From positions 744,001 through 808,000 of the forward strand of contig NZ_CP123967.1 in NCBI RefSeq assembly GCF_029917005.1: 64,000 bases of DNA, given 5' to 3'. Positions 8,182 through 18,798 of the stretch are shown here, one piece after another. This DNA comes from Tessaracoccus lacteus. GTDB taxonomy: Bacteria > Actinomycetota > Actinomycetes > Propionibacteriales > Propionibacteriaceae. The position numbers and the translations under genes were made by a program. Position 1 is the stretch's first letter, and every line of letters begins with the position of its first letter. A model generated the notes under the pieces. It had not been told where the DNA came from. It saw only the letters and a program-made list of their open reading frames with translations, and ran no database searches.

Positions 8182-9471
8182 ATGTCGTTCACCAGTCCCT
8201 CGGGGGAAAGTGCTCCCACGGAGTCTGACGTCATCGTCGTCGGGGCCGGCCCTGGAGGGTCGACGACCGCGGCCTACCTGGCGCAGCACGGGCTGAACGT
8301 GACGCTGCTGGAGAAGTCGGAGTTTCCGCGTGAGAAGGTGTGCGGCGACGGCCTGACCCCCCGCGCCACGAGGGCACTCACGCGACTGGGCGTCGACACC
8401 TCGCAGGAGAACGGCTGGCTCCACAACAAGGGCCTGCGTGTCTACGGCGGACGCACCGAACCGTTCGAGATGGACTGGCCGGACCTCACCGACTTCCCGC
8501 CCTACGGCCTCGTCCGTCCCCGCGCCGACTTCGACGACATGCTGGCGAAGCACGCCGTCGCGGCGGGCGCCACGCTGCTTCAGAACACCAACGTCGACGG
8601 CGCGATCCTTGACGACCGCACCGGCCGCATCACGGGCGTCACGACCAAGGACGGCCGCCGCTACCACGCGCCGCTGGTCGTCGCGGCCGACGGCAACTCA
8701 TCGCGGCTGGCGGTCTCGATGGGCCTCAACAAGCGCGAGGACCGCCCGATGGGCGTGGCGGTGCGCACGTACTACACGAGCCCCCGTACCAACGACGACT
8801 ACCTGGAGAGCTGGCTCGAGCTCTGGGACGGCGAGCGCGGCAAGTCCAACCTGATGCCCGGCTACGGCTGGGTCTTCGGCATGGGCGACGGCACCTGCAA
8901 CGTAGGCCTCGGCGTGCTCAACACGTCGAAGGGCTTCGGCAAGACCGACTACCGCGAGCTGCTGAAACGCTGGACGGACGGCACCCCCGAGGAGTGGGGC
9001 TTCCGCGAGCAGAACCAGATCGGCAAGGTGCAGGGCGCCGCGCTGCCGATGGCCTTCAACCGCCAGCCCGCCTACGGCCGTGGCCTCGTGCTCGTCGGCG
9101 ACGCCGGGGGCATGGTCAACCCGTTCAACGGGGAGGGCATCAGCTACGCCATGGAGTCCGCGGAGATGGCCGCCGACGCGATCGTCGAGGCCCGCTCGCG
9201 CGGCTTCAACACCAGCTCGGCCGAGCGCGCGATGCGCGCCTACCCCGAGCGTCTCAAGGCCGAACTCGGCGGCTACTTCCGCCTCGGCACCGTCTTCGTG
9301 AAGCTCATCGGCGACCCCCGGATCATGAAGCTCTGCACCACCTACGGGCTGCCGCGGCCGAGGCTCATGCGCTTCGTCCACAAGCTGCTCGCAAATCTGA
9401 CCGACGCGCACGACGGCGATGCGGCCGACCGCATCATCAACGCGCTCTGCAAGGCCGCCCCGTCGGCCTGA
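8182..9471 (+). CDS. menJ: Geranylgeranyl reductase family protein, probable menaquinone reductase
   Basis: FAD-dependent reductase of 429 residues. The N-terminus carries the dinucleotide fold VIVVGAGPGGSTTAAYLAQ, then LLEKSEFPREKVCGDGLTPRA, and near residues 292-325 the second FAD motif LVGDAGGMVNPFNGEGI. Mycobacterial MenJ, a member of this family, saturates one isoprene unit of menaquinone; Propionibacteriaceae commonly make partly saturated MK-9(H4). Being the first gene of an operon with complex I and a polyprenyl synthase supports a menaquinone rather than chlorophyll or archaeal-lipid substrate. ATG 8182 follows GAGGAG with good spacing. The symbol is by analogy. Confidence 0.82.
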   Translation: MSFTSPSGESAPTESDVIVVGAGPGGSTTAAYLAQHGLNVTLLEKSEFPREKVCGDGLTPRATRALTRLGVDTSQENGWLHNKGLRVYGGRTEPFEMDWPDLTDFPPYGLVRPRADFDDMLAKHAVAAGATLLQNTNVDGAILDDRTGRITGVTTKDGRRYHAPLVVAADGNSSRLAVSMGLNKREDRPMGVAVRTYYTSPRTNDDYLESWLELWDGERGKSNLMPGYGWVFGMGDGTCNVGLGVLNTSKGFGKTDYRELLKRWTDGTPEEWGFREQNQIGKVQGAALPMAFNRQPAYGRGLVLVGDAGGMVNPFNGEGISYAMESAEMAADAIVEARSRGFNTSSAERAMRAYPERLKAELGGYFRLGTVFVKLIGDPRIMKLCTTYGLPRPRLMRFVHKLLANLTDAHDGDAADRIINALCKAAPSA

Positions 9472-9489
9472 TCCGGAAGGAATCCAAGG

Positions 9490-9849
9490 ATGAATCCGTA
9501 CATCCCCATCGTGGGCATGGTGATCCTGGCGACCGCGTTCGTCCTGATCTCCATGGGGCTGAGCCTCGTCGTCGGCCCGCGTCGCTACAACCGCGCGAAG
9601 TACGACAGCTACGAGTGCGGCATCCAGCCCACGCCGCAGCCGGCCGGCGGGGGCAAGTTCCCGGTCAAGTACTACATCACGGCGATGATGTTCATCGTCT
9701 TCGACATCGAGGTCGTCTTCCTGCTGCCGTGGGCCGTGGCGTACAACCAGCTCGGCTGGTTCACGAAGATCGCGATGATCATCTTCATCGTGCTCTTCTT
9801 CATCCCCTACTTCTATGTCCTGCGCCGCAAGGGCCTCGACTGGGAATGA
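9490..9849 (+). CDS. nuoA: NADH-quinone oxidoreductase subunit A
   Basis: Small membrane subunit of complex I, 119 residues, with three hydrophobic helices and the conserved loop [13 protein letters not shown] between the first and second. That loop contacts the quinone channel in solved complexes. GGAAGG at 9475-9480 precedes the ATG. It is the first of fourteen nuo genes in standard A-to-N order, 18 bp after menJ, so it very likely shares the menJ promoter. Confidence 0.97.
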   Translation: MNPYIPIVGMVILATAFVLISMGLSLVVGPRRYNRAKYDSYECGIQPTPQPAGGGKFPVKYYITAMMFIVFDIEVVFLLPWAVAYNQLGWFTKIAMIIFIVLFFIPYFYVLRRKGLDWE

Positions 9850-9865
9850 TCGGAAGGATCTGAAC

Positions 9866-10420
9866 ATGGGAATCGAAGACAAGCTCCCCAGCGGCATCCT
9901 CCTGACCACGGTCGAGGGGGTGTTCGGCTGGCTGCGCAAGGCGTCGTTCTGGCCCGCGACCATGGGTCTGGCCTGCTGCGCGATCGAGATGATGGCCTAC
10001 GGCACCCCGCGTTACGACGCGGGTCGGTGGGGCCAGGAGGTGTTCCGCGCGTCGCCGCGTCAGGCCGACCTGATGATCGTGTCGGGCCGCGTCTCGCAGA
10101 AGATGGCGCCGGTCATCCGCCAGGTGTACGACCAGATGCCGAACCCCAAGTGGGTCATCTCGATGGGCGCCTGCGCGTCCTCGGGTGGCATGTTCAACAA
10201 CTACGCCGTCGTGCAGGGCTGCGACCACTTCCTGCCGGTCGACATGTACATCCCCGGTTGCCCGCCCCGCCCCGACATGCTGATCGACGCGATGTTCAAG
10301 CTGCGCGAGAAGGTCCAGCACCGTCCGATCGGCCCGAACGAGGCCGCCGCGATCGAGGAGGCCGAGCAGGTAGCCCTCGCCGCACCCGCCAAGATCGAGA
10401 TGAAGGGCCTCATGCGATGA
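9866..10420 (+). CDS. nuoB: NADH-quinone oxidoreductase subunit B
   Basis: Peripheral-arm subunit carrying the N2 [4Fe-4S] cluster that hands electrons to menaquinone. The ligands are visible: the adjacent pair in GLACCAIEM (Cys 37-38), the cysteine of GACASSGG, and that of PGCPPRP. The open frame extends upstream to 9815, but ATG 9866 follows GGAAGGA and gives a normal 184-residue protein. Its stop overlaps nuoC as ATGA. A divergent second NuoB-like protein is encoded at 37059. Confidence 0.97.
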   Translation: MGIEDKLPSGILLTTVEGVFGWLRKASFWPATMGLACCAIEMMAYGTPRYDAGRWGQEVFRASPRQADLMIVSGRVSQKMAPVIRQVYDQMPNPKWVISMGACASSGGMFNNYAVVQGCDHFLPVDMYIPGCPPRPDMLIDAMFKLREKVQHRPIGPNEAAAIEEAEQVALAAPAKIEMKGLMR

Positions 10421-11118
10421 GCGAGCAGACCCCCGAGAACACCGAGAACCTGCCCTCGACCGGAGAGCCGACGCCGAAGGCGCCCGTCTTCGAGGAGAAG
10501 AGGGGCATGTGGTCGCGCGGTTCCAGCGACACCTCCGGCTACAACCTGCTCGACCGCGAACTGGCGATGCCGGGAGCCTCGCAGCCGCCCTTCGGCGAGC
10601 CGTTCGACGCCATCTACAACCGCGCGCTCGAGGTCGTCCCCGAGTTGCGCGGTGCGCTGGTGCTGTTCGACCGCGGTGAGCTGACGATCTACGTCCCCCG
10701 CGAGCACCTCCTGAAGACCGTGGCGCAGTTCCGCGACGACGCTTTCCTCCGCTTCGAGGTCTGCATGTCCGTCTCGGGCGTGCACTACCCGCAGGAGAGG
10801 GGCGCGGAACTCCACAGCGTCTACCACCTGATGAGCTTCACCCACAACCGCCGCGTGCGGCTCGAGGTCAGCTGCCCCGAGGAGGACGCGCACATCCCGT
10901 CGGTCGTCGGCACCTACCCGATGGCCGACTGGCACGAGCGCGAGACCTGGGACATGTTCGGGATCATCTACGACGACCACCCGGCTCTGACCCGCATCCT
11001 GATGCCCGACGACTGGAAGGGCCACCCGCAGCGGAAGGACTACCCGCTCGGAGGCGTCGACGTCGAGTACAAGGGCGCCAAGGTCCCCGCCCCCGACAAC
11101 CGGAGGAGCTACTCCTGA
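10417..11118 (+). CDS. nuoC: NADH-quinone oxidoreductase subunit C
   Basis: The 30-kDa subunit of the peripheral arm, 233 residues. The first 45 or so residues are a proline- and acid-rich extension. The family signature [16 protein letters not shown], followed by [21 protein letters not shown], is intact. NuoC and NuoD are separate proteins here, not fused as in Escherichia coli. ATG 10417 overlaps the nuoB stop by four bases, indicating coupled translation, and the nuoC stop overlaps nuoD by one base. Confidence 0.97.
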   Translation: MSEQTPENTENLPSTGEPTPKAPVFEEKRGMWSRGSSDTSGYNLLDRELAMPGASQPPFGEPFDAIYNRALEVVPELRGALVLFDRGELTIYVPREHLLKTVAQFRDDAFLRFEVCMSVSGVHYPQERGAELHSVYHLMSFTHNRRVRLEVSCPEEDAHIPSVVGTYPMADWHERETWDMFGIIYDDHPALTRILMPDDWKGHPQRKDYPLGGVDVEYKGAKVPAPDNRRSYS

Positions 11119-12470
11119 TGAGCACTCACGCAGCCACTGAGGACATCTTCGCCGGCTCGGGCGACGAGCCGAAGGCCGACCGCGTCTACCTGGCGCAGGG
11201 TGGCGACTGGGCCGACATCGCGGGCGAGCAGGCCGAGCGCGGCGACGAGACCATCGTCGTCAATATGGGCCCGCAGCACCCGTCGACGCACGGCGTGCTC
11301 CGCCTCATCCTCGAGATGGACGGCGAGACCGTCACCTCGATCCGCCCCGGCATCGGTTTCCTGCACACCGGCATCGAGAAGAACATGGAGTTCAAGACCT
11401 GGACCCAGGGCGTGACCTATGTCACGCGCATGGACTATGTCGCGCCCCTGTTCAACGAGGTCGCCTATTGCTTGGCGGTCGAGAAGCTGCTCGGCATCAC
11501 CGATGACATTCCCGAGCGGGCCAGCATCATCCGCGTGCTCGTCATGGAGCTCAACCGCATCGCCTCCCATCTGGTCGCCATGGGCACCGGCGGCATGGAG
11601 ATCGGCGCTCTGACCGTCATGACCATCGCGTTCCGCGAGCGCGAGATGATCCTCGACTTCCTCGAGGGCCTGTCCGGCCTGCGCATGAACCACGCGTACG
11701 TCCGCCCCGGCGGCGTGGCCAACGACCTGCCGGAGGACGGCATCAGCCACCTGCGCACGGTCATCGACTGGCTGAAGAAGCACCTGCCCGAGTACGCGAC
11801 GTTCTGCAACGAGAACCCGATCTTCATCAACCGCCTCTCGAACGTCGGCGTGCTCGACCTGAGCGCCTGCATGGCACTCGGCGTCACTGGCCCCCGACTC
11901 CGGGGCACCGGCTACGGCTACGACCTGCGCAGGATGCAGCCGTACTGCGGTTACGAGACGTACGACTTCGACGTCGTCACCTGGCCTTCGAACGACTGCT
12001 ACGGCGCGTTCCGGATCCGCCTGCAGGAGTGCTGGGAGTCGCTCAAGATCGTCGAGCAGTGCCTCGAGCGCCTCGAGCGAACGCAGGGCCAGCCTGTCAT
12101 GGTCGCCGACAAGAAGATCGCGTGGCCCGCGCAGCTGGCGCTCGGCCCCGACGGCCAGGGCAACTCGAACGAGCACATCAAGCACATCATGGGCGAGTCC
12201 ATGGAGGCGCTGATCCACCACTTCAAGATCGTGACCGAGGGCTTCAAGGTGCCGGTCGGTCAGGTCTACCAGGCCATCGAGTCGCCCAAGGGCGAGCTCG
12301 CCTGCCACTTGGTCTCCGACGGTGGCACCCGTCCCTACCGGGCCCACTTCCGTGACCCGGGCTTCAACCACCTGCAGGCCATCCCGGCGATGTGTGAGAA
12401 CGGCATGATGTCCGATGTCGTCGTCGCCGTCGCCAGCCTCGACCCCGTCCTTGGAGGTGTGGACCGATGA
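11118..12470 (+). CDS. nuoD: NADH-quinone oxidoreductase subunit D
   Basis: The 49-kDa subunit, a relative of the hydrogenase large subunit that forms the quinone pocket with NuoB. The 450 residues include [22 protein letters not shown] near residue 50, [18 protein letters not shown]-type [10 protein letters not shown], and the C-terminal [21 protein letters not shown]. The NiFe-binding cysteines of hydrogenases are absent, as expected. It starts within the nuoC stop (TGATG) and ends overlapping nuoE. Confidence 0.97.
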   Translation: MSTHAATEDIFAGSGDEPKADRVYLAQGGDWADIAGEQAERGDETIVVNMGPQHPSTHGVLRLILEMDGETVTSIRPGIGFLHTGIEKNMEFKTWTQGVTYVTRMDYVAPLFNEVAYCLAVEKLLGITDDIPERASIIRVLVMELNRIASHLVAMGTGGMEIGALTVMTIAFREREMILDFLEGLSGLRMNHAYVRPGGVANDLPEDGISHLRTVIDWLKKHLPEYATFCNENPIFINRLSNVGVLDLSACMALGVTGPRLRGTGYGYDLRRMQPYCGYETYDFDVVTWPSNDCYGAFRIRLQECWESLKIVEQCLERLERTQGQPVMVADKKIAWPAQLALGPDGQGNSNEHIKHIMGESMEALIHHFKIVTEGFKVPVGQVYQAIESPKGELACHLVSDGGTRPYRAHFRDPGFNHLQAIPAMCENGMMSDVVVAVASLDPVLGGVDR

Positions 12471-13210
12471 GCGGCCACTTCGAGAGCCATTTCCCCGAGT
12501 CCGGCTCGGTCGACTACGCGGACCAGTCCACGAACATCGACGAGACCACCATCAGCGAGCTGCGCCTGCTCGCAGGCCGCTACCCGCAGCCCCGCTCGGC
12601 GCTGCTGCCGATGCTGCACCTGGTGCAGAGCGTCGACGGCCGGGTCAGCCCCCGCGGCATCGAGGTCTGCGCCGACATCCTGGGCATCTCCACCGCCCAG
12701 GTCTCCGGCGTGGCCACCTTCTACACCATGTACAAGCGGCGCCCGGCGGGCAAGCACCACGTTGGTGTCTGCACGACAGCGCTGTGCGCGGTGATGGGCG
12801 GCGACATTCTGCTGGAGCGCGCCAAGAAGCGCCTCGGCATCGACGAGAACCAGACGACGCCCGACGGCCAGGTCTCGCTCGAGCGCCTCGAGTGCAACGC
12901 GGCCTGCGACTTCGCCCCGGTGATGATGGTCAACTGGGAGTTCTTCGACAACATGACCCCCGAGAAGGCGGACGAGCTGCTCGACAAGCTCACCCGCGAC
13001 GAGGAGGTCAAGTCCCCGCGCGGGGCCACCCTGACCTCCTGGAAGCAGGCCGAGCGCGTGCTCGCCGGCTTCCCCGACGGCCGCGCCGACGAGGGCCCGT
13101 CGGCGGGCGAGGCCTCGACGCTGGGCCGCCGCCTCGCCGACGAGAACAGCTGGGCCGCCCCCGCCGCCGACGCGGCGCCGGCCCCCGCCACTGAGGAGGC
13201 CGCGAAGTGA
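12467..13210 (+). CDS. nuoE: NADH-quinone oxidoreductase subunit E
   Basis: The 24-kDa thioredoxin-fold subunit of the NADH dehydrogenase module, holding a [2Fe-2S] cluster. Ligand pairs are visible as CTTALC and CNAAC. At 247 residues it is longer than usual because of a roughly 70-residue C-terminal tail rich in Ala, Asp, Gly and Pro, a common feature of actinobacterial versions. Four-base overlaps join it to nuoD and nuoF. Presence of E, F and G means this complex can take electrons from NADH. Confidence 0.96.
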   Translation: MSGHFESHFPESGSVDYADQSTNIDETTISELRLLAGRYPQPRSALLPMLHLVQSVDGRVSPRGIEVCADILGISTAQVSGVATFYTMYKRRPAGKHHVGVCTTALCAVMGGDILLERAKKRLGIDENQTTPDGQVSLERLECNAACDFAPVMMVNWEFFDNMTPEKADELLDKLTRDEEVKSPRGATLTSWKQAERVLAGFPDGRADEGPSAGEASTLGRRLADENSWAAPAADAAPAPATEEAAK

Positions 13211-14520
13211 CCGACCTGCTGACTCCGGTACTGAGCGCCCACTGGGGCGATGAGCAGTCCTGGAAGCTGGCCCGCTACGAGGCGACCGGCGGCTACCGTG
13301 CGCTGCGCACCGCGCTCGGCATGTCTCCCGACGACCTGATCTCGCTCGTCAAGGACGCCAACCTGCGCGGCCGTGGCGGCGCGGGCTTCCCGACGGGCAT
13401 GAAGTGGTCCTTCGTCCCGCAGGACAACCCGAACCCGAAGTACCTCGTCGTCAACGCCGACGAGTCGGAGCCGGGCACCTGCAAGGACATGCCGCTCATG
13501 CTCGCGACGCCGCACACCCTCGTCGAGGGCGTCATCATCGCGTCGTACGCGATCCGCGCCAAGCACGCGTTCATCTACTGCCGCGGCGAGGTCCTGCACG
13601 TGATCCGACGCCTGCAGCAGGCCGTGCGCGAGGCCTACGCGGCCGGCTATCTCGGCAAGAACATCATGGGCACCGGCTACGACCTGGACATCATCGTCCA
13701 CGCCGGCGCGGGCGCCTACATCTGCGGCGAGGAGACGGCTCTGCTCGACTCGCTCGAGGGCCGCCGCGGGCAACCGCGCCTGCGTCCCCCGTTCCCGGCG
13801 GTCGCGGGCCTCTACGCGTCCCCGACGGTGATCAACAACGTCGAGTCCATCGCCTCGGTGCCGTCGATCGTCGCCAACGGCGCGGCCTGGTTCCAGTCCA
13901 TGGGCACCGAGAAGTCCAAGGGCATGACCCTCTACTCGGTCTCCGGCCACGTGAGGACGCCCGGCCAGTTCGAGGCCCCCATGGGCATCACGCTGCGCCA
14001 GCTGATCGAGCTGGGTGGCGGCATGCGCGAGGGCCACGAGCTGAAGTTCTTCACCCCCGGCGGCTCCTCGACCCCGATCCTGACGGCCGAGGGCCTCGAC
14101 CTGCCGCTCGACTACGAGTCGATGGCCGGGGCAGGCACGATGCTCGGCACCAAGGCCCTGCAGGTGTTCGACGAGACCACCTCCGTGGTCCGCACGACGC
14201 TGCGCTTCGTCGAGTTCTACAAGCACGAGTCCTGCGGCAAGTGCACCCCGTGCCGCGAGGGTTCCTGGTGGCTCGTGCAGCTGCTGATGAAGTTCGAGGC
14301 AGGCACCGCACAGGAGGGCGACGTCGAGAAGCTCCTCGACCTGTGCGACAACATCGGCGGACGCTCCTTCTGCGCGCTGGCCGACGGTGCCGTGGCGTGC
14401 GTGACCAGCGCGGTGCGCCACTTCCGCGCCGAGTTCGAGCTGGGCTACCACACGCCCGCCTGGGAGCTCTTCCCCTACGAGAAGAGCGCGCTGTTCACCA
14501 CGGAAGGAGACGCGCGATGA
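13207..14520 (+). CDS. nuoF: NADH-quinone oxidoreductase subunit F (NADH- and FMN-binding)
   Basis: NADH-oxidising 51-kDa subunit, 437 residues. NADH-binding GRGGAGFPTGMKW lies near 55-67, an FMN-contact stretch VNADESEPGTCKD follows, and the [4Fe-4S] cluster motif ESCGKCTPCREG lies near residue 340. The start overlaps nuoE by four bases (GTGA in nuoE reading, ATG-free; the start codon is GTG at 13207). The stop overlaps the ATG of nuoG. Confidence 0.97.
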   Translation: MTDLLTPVLSAHWGDEQSWKLARYEATGGYRALRTALGMSPDDLISLVKDANLRGRGGAGFPTGMKWSFVPQDNPNPKYLVVNADESEPGTCKDMPLMLATPHTLVEGVIIASYAIRAKHAFIYCRGEVLHVIRRLQQAVREAYAAGYLGKNIMGTGYDLDIIVHAGAGAYICGEETALLDSLEGRRGQPRLRPPFPAVAGLYASPTVINNVESIASVPSIVANGAAWFQSMGTEKSKGMTLYSVSGHVRTPGQFEAPMGITLRQLIELGGGMREGHELKFFTPGGSSTPILTAEGLDLPLDYESMAGAGTMLGTKALQVFDETTSVVRTTLRFVEFYKHESCGKCTPCREGSWWLVQLLMKFEAGTAQEGDVEKLLDLCDNIGGRSFCALADGAVACVTSAVRHFRAEFELGYHTPAWELFPYEKSALFTTEGDAR

Positions 14521-16916
14521 GTGTCGAGACGAAGACGGCCTCCGAGGTCGCGCCGAAGCCCGATCTGGTCACGCTGACGATCGACGGGACGCAGGTGAGC
14601 GTCCCGAAGGGCACGCTGATCATCCGCGCCGCCGAGATGATCGGCACCGCGATCCCGCGCTTCTGCGACCACCCGCTGCTCGACCCCGTCGGCGCCTGCC
14701 GCCAGTGCATGGTCGAGATCCCCGACGCCGGCAACGGCCGCGGCTTCCCGAAGCCCCAGGCGTCCTGCACCATGCCGGTCGCCGAGGGCATGAAGGTCAA
14801 CACGCAGGTCACGTCCCCCGTCGCCAAGAAGGCGCAGGAGGGCATGCTCGAGCTGCTGCTGATCAACCACCCGCTCGACTGCCCCATCTGCGACAAGGGC
14901 GGCGAGTGCCCCCTGCAGAACCAGTCGATGTCACACGGCCACGGCGAGTCCCGCTTCACCGAACTGAAGCGCACGTTCCCGAAGCCGGTGAGCATCTCCG
15001 CGCAGATCCTGCTCGACCGCGAGCGCTGCGTGCTCTGCGCTCGCTGCACCCGCTTCTCCGAACAGATCTCCGGCGACCCGTTCATCGCGCTGGTTGAGCG
15101 CGGCGCGCTGCAGCAGATCGGCACCTACGAGCAGGACCCGTACGACTCGTACTTCTCCGGTAACGTCGTGCAGATCTGCCCCGTCGGGGCCCTCACGTCG
15201 GCCGCCTACCGCTTCCAGGCCCGCCCGTTCGACCTCGTGTCGACGCCGACGACCTGTGAGCACTGCGCGTCCGGCTGCGAGCTGCGCACCGACCACCGTC
15301 ACCACCAGGTCAAGCGCCGCCTCGCGGGCAACAACCCGGCCGTGAACGAAGAGTGGAACTGCGACAAGGGCCGCTTCGGTTTCATGTACGGGCGCGGCGA
15401 CGACCGCGTCACACGTCCGCTGGTCCGCCGCGACGGCGTCCTGCAGCCCGCCAGCTGGCCCGAGGCCATCGATGCCGCGGTCCACGGCCTGCGCGCCGCC
15501 GGCACCTCCGTCGGCGTGCAGACCGGCGGCCGCCTCACCGTCGAGAACGCCTACGGCTACGGCAAGTTCGCCCGCGCGGTGCTCGGCACCAACTCGGTCG
15601 ACTTCCGCTCCCGCCCCGGCTCCGCCGAGGAGGCCGACTTCCTGGCCGCCCACGTGGCGGGCAAGGGCCTGGCCGACTCAGTGCAGTTCACGGACCTTGA
15701 GAGCGCCAGCCACGTCGTGCTCGTCGCGTTCGAGCCCGAGGACGAGATGCCCAGCATCTTTCTCCGCCTCCGCAAGGGCGTCCGTAAGAAGGGCCTCAAG
15801 GTCACCACGCTGGCGCCGTTCGCTTCGCGCGGCACCGTCAAGCTCGGCGCCACGCTGGTCCCGGTCGCCCCCGGCGGCGAGGCCTCCGCGCTGGACACCC
15901 TCGAGGGGCTCGACTCCGGCTCCGTCATCCTGGTGGGGGAGCGCGCCGCGACACTACCCGGCCTGCTGACCGCCGCCGTCGCGAAGGCCGACGCCACCGG
16001 CGCCCGCCTGGCCTGGGTGCCCCGTCGCGCAGGCGACATGGGCGCCATCGAGGCCGGCTGCCTGCCGGGCCTGCTGCCCGGCGGCCGCCCCGTCGCCGAC
16101 GCGGCCGCCCGCGTCGACGTCGCGTCGCACTGGGGCGTCGAGTCCCTGCCGACCGCCCCCGGACTGAGCGCCGACGAGCAGTTCGCGGCCCTGGCCGACG
16201 GGTCGCTCAAGGCCCTCGTCGTCGCCGGCGTCGACCCGGCCGACCTCGCCGACCCGGACGCCGCGCTGGCCGGCCTCGAGTCCGCCCAGTTCGTCGTCAG
16301 CATCGAGCAGCGCCTGAGCCCCGTGACCGAGCGGGCCGACGTCGTGTTCCCCGCCTGCCTCCTCGAGGAGCAGAACGGACACTTCCTGAACTGGGAGCAC
16401 CGCGAAGGCCGAGTCCGCATCATCAACAAGGCGACCGTTTCCCCGATGAGCGACCTGCGAATCCTGGCCGCGCTGGCCGACGCGCTGGGCTCCGACCTGG
16501 GGTTCCGTGCCGCGAAGCAGGCCTGGGCCGACTTCACAGAGCTCGGGTCCTGGGACGGCGACCGCGCGAGAGCGGTCGGCGTCGTGGCCCCGGAGCAGGC
16601 GCCCGAGGGCACCCTGGTCGTGGGCTGGCGCGAGCTGCTCGACGCCTCGAAGGGCACCGACTACGAGCCGGCGCTGCGCGCCACGGCCCGCCCGAACGTC
16701 GCGCGTGTCTCCACCGCGACGGCCGAGCGACTCGGCCTCGGCGAGGTCGTCACCGTCAGCCTCGGGGCCCGTTCGCTCATCCTGCCTCTCGAGGTGACCG
16801 AGCCGATGGTCGACGACGTGGTCTGGGTCCCGCTCAATCCGGGCGCCGACCGTATCTTCGCTGCCCCCGGTACACCGGTGGTTGTGGCACCCGTCCTCGT
16901 GGAAGAAGGGGAGTAG
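14517..16916 (+). CDS. nuoG: NADH-quinone oxidoreductase subunit G
   Basis: Large iron-sulfur subunit of 799 residues. The N-terminal ferredoxin-type [2Fe-2S] domain (CDHPLLDPVGACRQC), the CPICDKGGECPLQ segment, RCVLCARCTRF and a CEHCASGC cluster before the molybdopterin-oxidoreductase-like domain are present in order. The open frame extends upstream inside nuoF to 13404, but ATG 14517 overlaps the nuoF stop (ATGA) and begins the ferredoxin domain at the usual place. The C-terminal third is divergent and Ala-rich, as is common in this subunit. Confidence 0.96.
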   Translation: MSVETKTASEVAPKPDLVTLTIDGTQVSVPKGTLIIRAAEMIGTAIPRFCDHPLLDPVGACRQCMVEIPDAGNGRGFPKPQASCTMPVAEGMKVNTQVTSPVAKKAQEGMLELLLINHPLDCPICDKGGECPLQNQSMSHGHGESRFTELKRTFPKPVSISAQILLDRERCVLCARCTRFSEQISGDPFIALVERGALQQIGTYEQDPYDSYFSGNVVQICPVGALTSAAYRFQARPFDLVSTPTTCEHCASGCELRTDHRHHQVKRRLAGNNPAVNEEWNCDKGRFGFMYGRGDDRVTRPLVRRDGVLQPASWPEAIDAAVHGLRAAGTSVGVQTGGRLTVENAYGYGKFARAVLGTNSVDFRSRPGSAEEADFLAAHVAGKGLADSVQFTDLESASHVVLVAFEPEDEMPSIFLRLRKGVRKKGLKVTTLAPFASRGTVKLGATLVPVAPGGEASALDTLEGLDSGSVILVGERAATLPGLLTAAVAKADATGARLAWVPRRAGDMGAIEAGCLPGLLPGGRPVADAAARVDVASHWGVESLPTAPGLSADEQFAALADGSLKALVVAGVDPADLADPDAALAGLESAQFVVSIEQRLSPVTERADVVFPACLLEEQNGHFLNWEHREGRVRIINKATVSPMSDLRILAALADALGSDLGFRAAKQAWADFTELGSWDGDRARAVGVVAPEQAPEGTLVVGWRELLDASKGTDYEPALRATARPNVARVSTATAERLGLGEVVTVSLGARSLILPLEVTEPMVDDVVWVPLNPGADRIFAAPGTPVVVAPVLVEEGE

Positions 16917-16920
16917 ATCA

Positions 16921-18243
16921 ATGGGCATCTTTCTCAACGACCCGTGGTGGCTGATCCTGATCAAGGTGGTGGCGCTGTTCGTGGTGCTGCTGGTCTGGAC
17001 GATCTTCAACGTCTGGTACGAGCGTCGCCTCGTCGGCAAGATGCAGCACCGCCTCGGCCCGATCATGAACGGCCCCTTCGGCCTCGGCCAGGCACTGGCC
17101 GACGGCGCGAAGCTGCTCGTCAAGGAGGACTTCCGCCCGGCGAAGACCGACAAGTGGGTCTTCAACCTGGCCCCGGTGCTGACCGCGGTGGCCGCGTTCA
17201 CCTGCTGGACGGTCATCCCGTTCTCGGGTGAGCTGGAGATCTTCGGCGTCACGACGCGCCTGCAGGTCGCCGACCTGCCCGTCGCCGCGGTCTTCATCCT
17301 CGCCTCTGCCTCCATCGGCATCTACGGCATCGTGCTCGCCGGCTGGGCGGGCAACTCCACCTACTCGTTCCTCGGCTCGGTGCGCTCCACCGCGCAGATG
17401 ATCTCCTACGAGATCGCGATGGGCCTGTCGATGGTCGCGGTGTTCCTGATGGCCGGCACCATGTCGACGTCGCAGATCGTCGAGGCACAGCGCGAGACCA
17501 TCTTGTTCGCGCTGCCCTGGGACCGCGCGACGACGGTCGACATCGGCCTGTCCGGCTGGTACGCCCTGCTGCTGTTCCCGTCCTTCATCATCTACGCCAT
17601 CGCGATGGTCGGCGAGACCAACCGCGCGCCGTTCGACCTGCCCGAGTGCGAGTCCGAGCTGGTCTCCGGCTACCTGACCGAGTACTCCGGCTTCCGCTAC
17701 GCGCTGTACTTCCTCGCGGAGTACATCAACATGGCCACCGTCTCGGCCGTGTGCACCACGCTGTTCCTCGGCGGCTACCTGCCGCCGTGGCCGCTGACGC
17801 TGGTGCCCGGCATGGACAACCCCTGGCTCGGCCCGGTCTGGTTCGTGCTGAAGGTCCAGCTGCTCATCTCGGTGTTCGTCTGGCTGCGTGGCACGCTTCC
17901 GCGCCTGCGCTACGACCAGTTCATGGGCTTCGGCTGGAAGGTGCTGATCGAGGTCTCCCTGCTGTGGATCGTGCTCATCGCGCTGTTCCCCGACTACACG
18001 CTCGCGATCGCCGTCGTGCTCGTCGCGGTCCTGGTGCTGTGGTTCGGCCGCGAGAACCAGAAGACCGAGAGACCCGAGCTGGTGGTCGAGGAGGACTTCG
18101 ACCCGTTCGCGGGAGGCTACCCCGTGCCCCCGCTGCCCGGCCAGGTGCTGCCCGAGCTCGTGGGCGTCGTGCACGCCACCGAGCCCGCTCACGAGGAGGC
18201 CGCGGAACCCGCGGCCGCTGCTGAAGAAGGGAAGGGCCTGTAG
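16921..18243 (+). CDS. nuoH: NADH-quinone oxidoreductase subunit H
   Basis: Membrane subunit that forms the floor of the quinone tunnel, 440 residues with about eight transmembrane helices. Diagnostic stretches are YERRLVGKMQHRLGP near the start, GETNRAPFDLPECESELVSGY in the quinone loop, and GTLPRLRYDQFM near the end of the core. A hydrophilic tail of about 60 residues, Glu/Ala-rich, follows the last helix. ATG 16921 sits 4 bp after the nuoG stop and follows GGAAGAAGGGGA. Confidence 0.97.
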   Translation: MGIFLNDPWWLILIKVVALFVVLLVWTIFNVWYERRLVGKMQHRLGPIMNGPFGLGQALADGAKLLVKEDFRPAKTDKWVFNLAPVLTAVAAFTCWTVIPFSGELEIFGVTTRLQVADLPVAAVFILASASIGIYGIVLAGWAGNSTYSFLGSVRSTAQMISYEIAMGLSMVAVFLMAGTMSTSQIVEAQRETILFALPWDRATTVDIGLSGWYALLLFPSFIIYAIAMVGETNRAPFDLPECESELVSGYLTEYSGFRYALYFLAEYINMATVSAVCTTLFLGGYLPPWPLTLVPGMDNPWLGPVWFVLKVQLLISVFVWLRGTLPRLRYDQFMGFGWKVLIEVSLLWIVLIALFPDYTLAIAVVLVAVLVLWFGRENQKTERPELVVEEDFDPFAGGYPVPPLPGQVLPELVGVVHATEPAHEEAAEPAAAAEEGKGL

Positions 18244-18798
18244 ATGGGGTTCCTCAACCAGTGGGCCGGGTTCGGCGTCACGTTCAACACGATCTTCCGC
18301 AAGACCTTCACCCAGGGATACCCCCAGAAGGGTAAGGAGAAGGTCACGATGCCGCGCTTCCACGGGCGGCACCAGCTCAACCGCTGGCCCGACGGCCTGG
18401 AGAAGTGCGTCGGCTGCGAGCTGTGCGCATGGGCCTGCCCCGCGGACGCCATCTACGTCGAGGGCGCGGACAACACCGAGGACAACCGCTACTCGCCCGG
18501 CGAGCGCTTCGGCCACGTCTACCAGATCAACTACCTGCGGTGCATCTTCTGCGGCCTGTGCATCGAGGCCTGCCCGACGCGCGCCCTGACGATGACCAAC
18601 GAGTTCAAGCTCGCCGACGAGACGCGCACCAAGCTGATCTACGAGAAGCAGGACCTGCTCGCCCCGCTGTTGCCCGGCATGGAGCAGCCGCCGCACCCGC
18701 GGCGACTCGGCGACGACGAGAAGGACTACTTCCTCGGCCTGCCGGCCACCGGCACAGCCGACACCCGCACGGGCACGACCTCAGGAGCGGCCAAATGA
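18244..18798 (+). CDS. nuoI: NADH-quinone oxidoreductase subunit I
   Basis: Two-cluster ferredoxin subunit linking NuoG to NuoB, 184 residues. Both [4Fe-4S] motifs are complete: [12 protein letters not shown] and [12 protein letters not shown]. The ATG follows the nuoH stop with no gap, so re-initiation is likely. A second, shorter two-cluster protein of the same type is encoded at 37969. Confidence 0.97.
   Translation: MGFLNQWAGFGVTFNTIFRKTFTQGYPQKGKEKVTMPRFHGRHQLNRWPDGLEKCVGCELCAWACPADAIYVEGADNTEDNRYSPGERFGHVYQINYLRCIFCGLCIEACPTRALTMTNEFKLADETRTKLIYEKQDLLAPLLPGMEQPPHPRRLGDDEKDYFLGLPATGTADTRTGTTSGAAK

Noticed and set aside
16918-18696. 592-codon open frame opposite nuoH and nuoI
   Set aside because: Same kind of antisense composition; nuoH and nuoI are certain.
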